DNA of 59,580 nucleotides from Roseiconus nitratireducens (lineage in GTDB: Bacteria > Planctomycetota > Planctomycetia > Pirellulales > Pirellulaceae). The notes below the pieces were generated by a model. It was not told the origin of the DNA. It saw only the letters and a program-made list of their open reading frames with translations, and searched no databases. The position numbers and the translations under genes were made by a program. This document shows positions 53,000 through 59,580 of the stretch, piece after piece; the first letter of the stretch is position 1, and every line of letters starts with the position of its first letter. The DNA lies in NCBI RefSeq assembly GCF_008629675.1, contig NZ_VWOX01000026.1, positions 1 to 59,580 of the forward strand, written 5' to 3'.

Positions 53000-53992
53000 G
53001 TGAATAACGCATCCGGATCCAAATCGAATCAGCTCGAACAACTCAAGCAATTCACCACGGTGGTCTGCGATACCGGCGACTTTGAATCGATGCGCGAGTA
53101 TCAGCCGCAGGACGCGACGACCAACCCCTCGCTGATTCTGGCAGCCTCGGGGCAAGAACAGTACAGCTACCTGATCGAGAAAGCGGTCGAAGATCACGCC
53201 AGCGGGAGCCTGTCCGGCCAAGAACGCGTCGACAGCGTGATCAATCACATCCTGATCGCGTTCGGCAAAGAGATTCTGGATATCGTGCCCGGCCGGGTCT
53301 CTACCGAAGTCGACGCCCGGCTGTCCTTTGACGTCTCCGGGACGATCGAGTTGGCCAAGCGTCTGATCGATCTGTATGAATCCGGCGGCGTCGACCGTGA
53401 CCGCGTGCTAATCAAAATCGCTTCCACCTGGGAGGGCATCCAGGCGGCCGAACAGCTTCAGAAAGAGGGGATTCATTGCAATTTGACCCTGCTGTTTTCG
53501 CTGCCCCAGGCGATCGCTTGTGCCGATGCCAAGGTGCAATTGATCTCGCCGTTCGTTGGTAGGATCTACGACTGGTACAAGAAATCAACGGGCAAGGAAT
53601 ACAGCGGTGCCGAAGATCCGGGTGTCCGATCGGTCCAGGAGATCTATCAGTACTACAAGAAGTTCGGCTATCCGACCGAAGTCATGGGGGCCAGCTTCCG
53701 GAACGTCGGTCAGATCATCGAACTGGCCGGTTGCGATTTGCTGACGATCAGTCCTTCGCTGCTGGGTGAACTCCAGTCGGCGACCGAACCGATCGAGAAA
53801 AGGCTGGACGAACAAGCCGCCAAAGACGTCGACCTGGAACGCATTCATCTGGACGAGAAATCTTTCCGGTTCGCTCTGAATGAGGATGCGATGGCTACCG
53901 AGAAGACCGCCGAGGGCATCCGGCGATTCGCCGCGGACATGCGGAAGCTGGAAGACTTGGTCCGCGAGAAGATCGACGCGCTGGTCGCTTGA
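53000..53992 (+). CDS. tal: Transaldolase
   Basis: 330 residues from GTG 53000. Class I TalB-type: 'LEQLKQFTTVVCDTGDFE', 'QDATTNPSLI', 'EVDARLSFD', 'VLIKIASTWEG' with Schiff-base Lys139, 'CNLTLLFSLPQAIACADA', 'SPFVGRIYDWYKK', 'GASFRNVGQIIELAGCDLLTISP'. Exchanges a dihydroxyacetone unit between sugar phosphates in the pentose phosphate pathway. The length matches E. coli TalB (317). No other pathway gene is adjacent. Confidence 0.96.
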   Translation: MNNASGSKSNQLEQLKQFTTVVCDTGDFESMREYQPQDATTNPSLILAASGQEQYSYLIEKAVEDHASGSLSGQERVDSVINHILIAFGKEILDIVPGRVSTEVDARLSFDVSGTIELAKRLIDLYESGGVDRDRVLIKIASTWEGIQAAEQLQKEGIHCNLTLLFSLPQAIACADAKVQLISPFVGRIYDWYKKSTGKEYSGAEDPGVRSVQEIYQYYKKFGYPTEVMGASFRNVGQIIELAGCDLLTISPSLLGELQSATEPIEKRLDEQAAKDVDLERIHLDEKSFRFALNEDAMATEKTAEGIRRFAADMRKLEDLVREKIDALVA

Positions 53993-54013
53993 AAGCTTTG
54001 ATAGCAAGGATCG

Positions 54014-54074
54014 CCCGCTTGAGCCAGAAGCGGGTGGCGGTGGTCTCATCAAACGATCGTGTGCAAAGCTTTGC
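54014..54074. repeat. Hairpin and palindrome after transaldolase
   Basis: CCCGCTT-GAGCCAG-AAGCGGG (54014-54034) is a perfect 7-base stem placed 22 bases after the stop, but without a T-run. GCAAAGCTTTGC (54063-54074) is a perfect 12-base palindrome. TTGACG at 54082-54087 might be a -35 for the next gene, but no good -10 follows. Confidence 0.35.
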
Positions 54075-54149
54075 ATTGCAATTGACGGCCAGCAGTCGAT
54101 GCATCTAGTTAGAACCTGAACCATTTCTTCATGTTCTTGTTCTTGATGC

Positions 54150-56351
54150 ATGCCGATCGACACGGGCTCCAGATCCTTGCAACCTCTTCCAACCACTGAC
54201 GGCGTACCCAGCGGGTCCCGATCGACAGGCCACGACGACGTCCCGGAGCGGATCAGTGTCGTTCGTGTACTGGGCCGGGGACGGGCGGCGACGGCACAAT
54301 TGGTTGATGCCGTTTGGTCCGATGGACGACGCTGTCGCTGCGTGGAAAAGGTTTTCTCGCCCGGTCGTTTGACCCGGGCAATCTATCGAATCGCATTCGC
54401 GGCACCGTTTGCGTACCAAAATAACCGTCACGCGGCAGTCGCGTGTTTCTATCGACGGCGGGTCGCCGCGGCATTGTTGCGGTCGATCGATTCAGCGGTC
54501 GGAGTCGCCGCGCCGTTGTATGTACGCTACGACCGGGGCGATGGCGCTTGGGTGTTGGCCGCCCGCTGGGTAGATGGTCGGGGGCCAAAACCGGACGCCG
54601 TCAGCGGTGCGGGGTGGTTTGACGCTCAGCGGGATGACGACCAGGCCGAGGGTGAACTGCCGGCGCTGATCCGCCAGATGAGCGACGTGGAGCAAGAACT
54701 CGTCCGGTTCGGTCTGACCGGATCGGGTTGGCAAGTGGCGCCCGCGGCTCTCGTCTCGACGGCGAACCTGTTGATTCCCCGTCGTGGTCTTCGTGTTTTG
54801 CGAGACGAGTCAAATGACTCACCCGAGTTGGTGCACAACGCCAGCTACCAGATCATCGATTTGGAATCGGGGATCCCGGCCGTGCTGCTGCCGCGATACC
54901 TCAAGGATGCTTGGCTGCGCGGTTCGGCATTTCCGTTTGATGATTTGGATGTTCCGCGATTGCGGGCACAAAGCGAACGTTTGACTGCCCATTGGCTGGC
55001 GAACGGCTGTGACAAGCAGGCGTTCGCGCTACGGTCCGATGTGCAATCCCTGATCTTCCATACCCGTCGCTGGAAGGCGACGGAAGTCGCGTGGTTCCGG
55101 CAACCGTGGTCGTGGATGCGGGCCCGCCGCCGAACACTCTATCGTCGCGAACTGATCTCGCGGTGGAAGCGTCAGCAGGTTCTCGATCGACAGGCCGAAC
55201 GAAAGGTCCGAAGCCACCTCGCATGGTTCGCGTTGATCTGGTGCATGGGATTGATCCCGTTTTCGAGCGGCCGCTGGTTGCAACGATTGGCGGGAAACAC
55301 AAAGTCACGACGTCGGCTGGTCCGTTGGGCCGGATGCGGGGAATACCGTCGACGTGTCGACCACCTGTACCGTCAGTCGCGGAAGAAAAGTTGGATCAAT
55401 ACCGGGCGGATCGGGTCGTCCAATTCGGTGTCGCAACCCTGGTTCTTGATGCACACGCTGATGTCTTGGATCAGTCCAGCAGCGCTGCATCGATTTGTTG
55501 TCGATCGTGACCAGCGACGTCGTCGGATTTGGCAGGTGAGTTGCCTGATCGGCAGTCGCACTTACCAGGATTGGGTGGGTCGCAGACTGGTTGGGCGGTG
55601 GATTGATCGTTGGGTATCCAGGGAATGGATGACCGTTAACGAAGCAACTCGGCTTGCGGAAGGTTTTCACGAAGCGGAAGTCGGCATCTACGCCCGTGGG
55701 ATGGCAATGCATTTGGCCGCCAAAGGGATTTCGCCATTTCTGGCGCCGTTAAAGATTGGCGGTGTCACGATGGCGGCGACAGGCAGCTGGATCGGATACG
55801 CGTTGATCCCCTTCGCGATCCTTCCGGCGTTGCGGACCCTTATCACCCTAAGCAGTCTGTGGATTCATCGAAGGCAACGGGTTCCGCACGGCGAGGCCTT
55901 GTTGGTCGGACTGATTCCCACGTTGGGCTCGTCGGCCTTTGCCGTGCAAATGTGGAGCTCGAACCGAGCGGCATCGTCATTCTTGATCCGGGACATGGCT
56001 GCCCGAGTCGGTCGACACCTGCCGGTGTACGGGGGAGCGGATTCCCGAACGGAACACTGGATGTTGCGGCAAGCCGATCGTTTCATCACGTTGCTGGCAG
56101 CGGCTCGGCGGATGGTCGGTCCCTGGCATCGTCTGATGGCAGCGGTGATTCCGGTGACCAATCAACCAGAGAAAGCGGAAAACCGGCTGAGCGTGCGTCA
56201 GGCGACGCGGAATCGGGGTGGATCGTTGATCGATCGCTGGACCGGAGTATTGATCGCGGAAGAAGCCAAAAGTGTCGGACCGACAACGACAAGTTATCCG
56301 GTGGTGCAATTCGCGTTGGATCATTCGAACGTTGAGCGAAGGGCCGGTTAG
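54150..56351 (+). CDS. Pseudokinase-like membrane protein, function unknown
   Basis: 733 residues from ATG 54150. Residues about 35-270 follow a kinase-like order: 'VVRVLGRGRAATAQLV' (glycine-loop-like), 'RCVEKVF' (possible VAIK Lys), 'VLAARWVDGRGP' (hinge), 'ALVSTANLLI' (Asn of the catalytic loop, but no HRD Asp) and 'YQIIDLESG' (DLE in place of DFG). A basic helical middle follows, then three or so membrane helices (about 530-600: 'ISPFLAPLKIGGVTMAATGSW', 'YALIPFAILPALRTLITL', 'ALLVGLIPTLGSSAFAVQ'). No family recognised with certainty. It ends two bases from the convergent antiporter gene and sits beside the origin genes. Confidence 0.7.
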   Translation: MPIDTGSRSLQPLPTTDGVPSGSRSTGHDDVPERISVVRVLGRGRAATAQLVDAVWSDGRRCRCVEKVFSPGRLTRAIYRIAFAAPFAYQNNRHAAVACFYRRRVAAALLRSIDSAVGVAAPLYVRYDRGDGAWVLAARWVDGRGPKPDAVSGAGWFDAQRDDDQAEGELPALIRQMSDVEQELVRFGLTGSGWQVAPAALVSTANLLIPRRGLRVLRDESNDSPELVHNASYQIIDLESGIPAVLLPRYLKDAWLRGSAFPFDDLDVPRLRAQSERLTAHWLANGCDKQAFALRSDVQSLIFHTRRWKATEVAWFRQPWSWMRARRRTLYRRELISRWKRQQVLDRQAERKVRSHLAWFALIWCMGLIPFSSGRWLQRLAGNTKSRRRLVRWAGCGEYRRRVDHLYRQSRKKSWINTGRIGSSNSVSQPWFLMHTLMSWISPAALHRFVVDRDQRRRRIWQVSCLIGSRTYQDWVGRRLVGRWIDRWVSREWMTVNEATRLAEGFHEAEVGIYARGMAMHLAAKGISPFLAPLKIGGVTMAATGSWIGYALIPFAILPALRTLITLSSLWIHRRQRVPHGEALLVGLIPTLGSSAFAVQMWSSNRAASSFLIRDMAARVGRHLPVYGGADSRTEHWMLRQADRFITLLAAARRMVGPWHRLMAAVIPVTNQPEKAENRLSVRQATRNRGGSLIDRWTGVLIAEEAKSVGPTTTSYPVVQFALDHSNVERRAG

Positions 56352-56353
56352 GC

Positions 56354-58081
56354 TCATTCGCCGCCTTGCTGCCGGAGTGCGGCTTGGACATCTTCGGCAA
56401 GTTGATGTCCGACGCGATCTTCTTCGTCGACCACGACGTGCGCACCCGCTTGAACGAGTTGCCAACGATGAATGTGGTAACGCGCTCGCGCAAAGATCAT
56501 CGCATCCGGAGCGTGGTAGCGGATCAGGTGCACCAGCTTGCGGCCGGTCAGGGGACTGGGCACGGTGATGATCACGATCGCCGCACGGCTGATTCGGGCA
56601 TGTTCCAGGATTTCGGTTTGGGTGGCATCGCCGATGTGAGCTTCCAGGCCATAGCGTCGAGCGATCGCGACGTTGTCGGAATTGATATCGACGACGACCA
56701 GACGGTCTTTCATCGATTCGATCAGGTCCTCGCTGGCACGTTGACCGGCCGGTCCAAAGCCGACGACAAAGATCGCTTCGCGACCGATCGACGCGTGGGT
56801 GTCGGTATCGTCGACATCCGTCGCGATCGCCAACGGGTTGGGCGTCGCGGACTTGCGGCCCAGCTGTGCCAGACGAGCGCCCGCATGAGGTGCCATTGAG
56901 ATCAGATAGGGTGTGATCAGCAGGCTGATGATCGTGGCAGAGATGATCGCCCGAAACGCGGTGTCGGAGAGCAGCCCCGCTTCGTCGCCCAGACCGCGAG
57001 CGATGGTGGCCAGCACAAACGAGAATTCACCTACCTGGGCAAGACAGAAGGCCGATGCGATCGCGAACTGCGGCTGCCCCCCACTGAGTCGCGTGGCGAG
57101 CGCGGTGACCGATCCTTTACCGATGACAATCGCCAACACCACGCCGCAAACCAGTCCCAGGTTCTGCAGCAACCACGCCACGTCACCGAACATGCCGACC
57201 GCGGCAAAGAACAGCGTGACCAAAATGGTTTTGACCGGTTCGATGTCGGCCCGGATTTGTACCGCGAACGGCGAGACGGCAAGCAGCACGCCGGCGACGA
57301 ACGCCCCCAGCGCGGGACTCAACCCCAGCCAATGGGCGACCCAGGCGGATCCCATGGCCATGACGACTGCCAGCAAAATCGGCAGGTCACGGTTTCGTTG
57401 CCACGACTTCAGACTCAGCAGCCGCGGGGCGACATGATTGAACAGGCCGTAAAACGCGATGATCAGCAACGCCGCGGAGACCAATGCGACCGCCATCTGA
57501 CGGACAATCATCCAGGGGCTGCCCCCATCGCTCAGGATCGTCACCAACAACATCAGGGGGACCACGGCAATGTCCTGGACCAGCAGGATGCCCAGGGAGA
57601 TTCGGCCGTAGGGGCTATCGATCTCCGCGCGGTCGGAAAGGATTCGCAGCACGCAGGCGGTGCTGGAAAGCGCGACCATGGCGCCGATCACCAACGCGGA
57701 GGGAAGCGGCAGGCCACACAGCCAGACGATTGCGGCGCCACCGACCAGCGTGAAGAGGACCTGCAGTGCCCCGGCCAGCAGGGGGACCTTTCCCAAGTCC
57801 ATCAATCGTTTCGGTGAGAACTCCAAACCGATCGCGAACAGCAGCAGGGCAACTCCCAATTCCGCGATGCCAAAGATGCTCTGTTGGTTTGAAACCCACC
57901 CCAGTGCGCCAGGGCCAATGATCGATCCGGCAATCAGGTAGCCGACGATGGCACTCTGGCGTAGCCGTTCGGCCAACGACCCCAGGATCATTGCCGCCCC
58001 GAGCAACAGCAGGACTTCCAACAAGCCATGCCAGACTTCTTGTTGGGCCACGGCAAGCGGTAGCAGGAGCAGTGCGGTCAT
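56354..58081 (-). CDS. Kef/CPA2-type monovalent cation:proton antiporter with RCK domain
   Basis: 575 residues from ATG 58081. Twelve or so membrane helices (1-405) carry CPA2 landmarks: 'AAMILGSLAERLRQSAIVGYLIAG', 'GVALLLFAIGLEFSPKRL', 'LSSTACVLRIL', 'GILLVQDIAVVPLMLL', 'LGAFVAGVLLAVSPFA', 'FCLAQVGEFSFVLA'. A TrkA-N/RCK domain follows (about 440-560: 'FVVGFGPAGQRASEDL', 'VVVDINSDNVAIARRYGLEAHIGDATQ'). It exports K+ or Na+ in exchange for protons, gated by nucleotide. No glutathione-site or KefF partner was noted. Confidence 0.92.
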   Translation of the reverse strand: MTALLLLPLAVAQQEVWHGLLEVLLLLGAAMILGSLAERLRQSAIVGYLIAGSIIGPGALGWVSNQQSIFGIAELGVALLLFAIGLEFSPKRLMDLGKVPLLAGALQVLFTLVGGAAIVWLCGLPLPSALVIGAMVALSSTACVLRILSDRAEIDSPYGRISLGILLVQDIAVVPLMLLVTILSDGGSPWMIVRQMAVALVSAALLIIAFYGLFNHVAPRLLSLKSWQRNRDLPILLAVVMAMGSAWVAHWLGLSPALGAFVAGVLLAVSPFAVQIRADIEPVKTILVTLFFAAVGMFGDVAWLLQNLGLVCGVVLAIVIGKGSVTALATRLSGGQPQFAIASAFCLAQVGEFSFVLATIARGLGDEAGLLSDTAFRAIISATIISLLITPYLISMAPHAGARLAQLGRKSATPNPLAIATDVDDTDTHASIGREAIFVVGFGPAGQRASEDLIESMKDRLVVVDINSDNVAIARRYGLEAHIGDATQTEILEHARISRAAIVIITVPSPLTGRKLVHLIRYHAPDAMIFARARYHIHRWQLVQAGAHVVVDEEDRVGHQLAEDVQAALRQQGGE

Positions 58082-58401
58082 CTGGACGTTCCAAAATGTT
58101 GATGGCCCGCTGTCTCAAAAACCGTCAGCTTGAGCGCTGACCGAATGCTCGCAAAGAAGCGTTCGGGCTGTGCCGCAATCGTAGCGACGGATTGCATCGC
58201 CGCGGAGACGGATAAGTGGGCGTCCGAGCGAATTTTGCTGGCGATTCTTGCCGTGACGCTTCCATTTGGCATCGGCCATGCGAAGACGGCTAAGCGGTGA
58301 GCCGGATCCGACATCGCAGCGTCCAACAAGACGTCGTCGCCTTTGGCGGGTGTTGGTTGGCCCACCGCATTGCTATTCGATTCCCCAACAGGAAACATCC
58401 G
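58082..58401. other. Divergent intergenic region between antiporter and PDZ protein
   Basis: 320 bases. CCGAATGC (58141-58148) pairs with GCGTTCGG (58159-58166) at 7 of 8 positions around a 10-base loop. A minus-strand frame from 58398 that would overlap the antiporter start by ATGA is not convincing. No clear promoter seen. Confidence 0.4.
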
Positions 58402-59523
58402 ATGAAACGTACGTTGATGTCGCTAAGAAACAAACGAAGTCGCATTTTTCGCTCGATCGCCATTCCGGTCGTCTTGACCATCTCCGGTGGCGCCTTGGCT
58501 GGCACCGCTCAGGCCCAGGTGGGCGGCCTGGGAGAGACCAACGACCTGGGTCGGGCCGTGGAGCGGGGCGTCAATGAGACACTCCGTGGAACAATCGGTG
58601 GCCAGTCACCACAAAACGCCATCCGCGGCGGGATCAATGAGTCGCTGCAGTCGGCCGTGGAAACACCGTCGCAAACGCAATTTCGCGACCAGCAGCGCTA
58701 CTACAACCAACAATACGGTGCTCCGACGACGGGACAAACCTGGCAACAAGACACCGCCGGCCGGTTGTACTATCGCGATGGTAGTGGGCAACGCGTGTAT
58801 GCCAGCGGACAAACGGGAACGACCAATCAAGGGACGATCTATCAAGGATCCGGAAGTGCCAATCAAGGCATCGTTTGGCGCGAAGACGCCAACGGGCGGT
58901 TGTATCGAGTGGATTCGCGAGGCGGACGAATCTATCGTGGCACGACAAGCGGTTCCATTCAATCGACGGGACAGCGGACGGCGATGACGCAGTCCTCATC
59001 GTCCTCGGGGCCGACGCTGGGCGTGGCTGTGCAGCCGAGCGGCCAGGGGGTGACGGTATCCAAGGTTGTTTCGCAAAGCGTCGCTGCCGACGCCGGATTC
59101 CAAACCGGTGACACGATCATGGCCGTCAACGGCCAAGCCGTCCAAAGTCCTCAAAGCCTGGGGTCGAAGATTCGTTCGATGAATCCGGGGGATTCGGCCA
59201 GCTTCACGATCATGAGAAACGGCCAGAAGCAAACCTTGACGGCCCAATTGAACGACCCGAATGACCGAACGAGTGTCGCCAAGCCGGCGGTCGACGACGA
59301 TTCGTCGGGGACATCGTCCGATCAGGCGATGTCGGATCTGCGCGAGCAGGTGGAGCAATTGCAAAACGAGGTGAAGCAGTTGCAACAACAAATGAACCGC
59401 CTCTCCGGCGGGACCGACGGAGAAGCTTCTGCACAAGTGGAGGCGGAAACTGGCTCGGACGCTGCGTCGACCGCTATCGATGCAGATGCGTCGGGCGACG
59501 CCGAAGCGAAGTCGAACGAATAA
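58402..59523 (+). CDS. Secreted PDZ-domain protein with coiled coil
   Basis: 373 residues from ATG 58402, with AGGAAA upstream and a signal peptide ('SIAIPVVLTISGGALAGTAQA', cleavage near 38). Residues 40-100 have repeated 'RGVNETLRGTIGGQSPQNAIRGGINESL'-type units; 110-190 carry two copies of a 'GRLYYRDGSGQRVY' / 'GRLYRVDSRGGRIY' motif. A PDZ domain follows (about 203-290: 'LGVAVQPSGQGVTVSKVV', 'AGFQTGDTIMAVNGQAV'), then a coiled coil ('LREQVEQLQNEVKQLQQQM', about 312-332) and an Ala/Glu/Asp-rich tail. There is no protease domain, so a scaffold or peptide-binding envelope role is likely. Confidence 0.85.
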   Translation: MKRTLMSLRNKRSRIFRSIAIPVVLTISGGALAGTAQAQVGGLGETNDLGRAVERGVNETLRGTIGGQSPQNAIRGGINESLQSAVETPSQTQFRDQQRYYNQQYGAPTTGQTWQQDTAGRLYYRDGSGQRVYASGQTGTTNQGTIYQGSGSANQGIVWREDANGRLYRVDSRGGRIYRGTTSGSIQSTGQRTAMTQSSSSSGPTLGVAVQPSGQGVTVSKVVSQSVAADAGFQTGDTIMAVNGQAVQSPQSLGSKIRSMNPGDSASFTIMRNGQKQTLTAQLNDPNDRTSVAKPAVDDDSSGTSSDQAMSDLREQVEQLQNEVKQLQQQMNRLSGGTDGEASAQVEAETGSDAASTAIDADASGDAEAKSNE

Positions 59524-59549
59524 GGCGCGCCACGAAGCCTGAAAGGGAC

Positions 59550-59580
59550 GTGCTTTTCTAAAATTCACCCTCCCTCCGGG
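59550..59580. mobile_element. Left end of a second copy of the CACCCTCCCTCCGGG element
   Basis: The last 31 bases match the reverse complement of 9105-9135 at 29 positions, including the CACCCTCCCTCCGGG terminal sequence (59566-59580) and 16 bases of its flank. The element continues beyond the window. Confidence 0.65.

Noticed and set aside
54082..54111. Promoter TTGACG...TAGTTA before the pseudokinase-like gene
   Set aside because: The -35 is good but the -10 candidates match TATAAT at only two or three positions.
58078..58398. Minus-strand 106-residue frame overlapping the antiporter start by ATGA
   Set aside because: The overlap is suggestive, but there is no domain, ribosome site or clear codon bias, and it runs into the signal-peptide gene's upstream region.

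Overview
The window looks like chromosomal DNA of a planctomycete of the Rhodopirellula/Pirellulaceae kind. The reasons are: GC-rich coding sequence with frequent GTG/TTG starts and few Shine-Dalgarno sites; a giant membrane Ser/Thr kinase translationally coupled to an ECF-type sigma factor; a DUF1080 protein; several FtsX-type efflux operons; and intergenic DNA full of palindromic repeats (GTAGCTACGCTCGCCAGAG, CACCCTCCCTCCGGG, AAGTGCTCTGTCCCC and GGCGCTAGCCGC types). The organism assignment is inference. I saw no phage genes, rRNA, tRNA, transposase or cas genes.

Layout. 0.3-8.9 kb: a two-unit FtsX permease, a lipoate-ligase-family protein, and a complete MacAB-like adaptor/ATPase/permease operon. 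8.9-9.25 kb: a MITE-like inverted-repeat element. 9.25-17.9 kb: a secreted DUF1080 protein, a UPF1-like helicase, a class III aminotransferase and a 1363-residue DUF4011-helicase-nuclease, the best defence candidate in the window. 18.0-23.7 kb: a YtrA-type GntR repressor, ABC ATPase, large permease and a membrane-anchored accessory protein, behind the best sigma70-like promoter I found. 23.9-31.7 kb: a giant kinase with a propeller-like repeat region plus its sigma factor, converging on a small atypical kinase downstream of accD. 32.1-39.4 kb: a secreted FAD oxidoreductase, an exopolysaccharide-type trio (nitroreductase, pyruvyl transferase, glycosyltransferase) and a tandem repeat array. 39.4-49.9 kb: prolyl oligopeptidase, ComEC, HemX-like protein, HemA, a hyperacidic protein, ScpB, a small membrane protein and cysteine desulfurase.

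49.9-54 kb is probably the replication-origin neighbourhood. It holds a short, divergent dnaA (no domains I/II, Walker B IDD changed to LDG), a 628-base gap with DnaA-box-like TTTTCCAC sites and an AT-rich patch, then dnaN and transaldolase. After it come a 733-residue pseudokinase-like membrane protein, a Kef-type antiporter and a secreted PDZ protein. The window ends inside a second copy of the MITE-like element.

Points most worth a second look: the DUF4011-helicase-nuclease, the dnaA variant and its flanks, the kinase-propeller/sigma pair, the pseudokinase-membrane protein beside the origin, the hyperacidic protein beside scpB, and the repeat families, whose stems covary and whose copies recur in opposite orientations.
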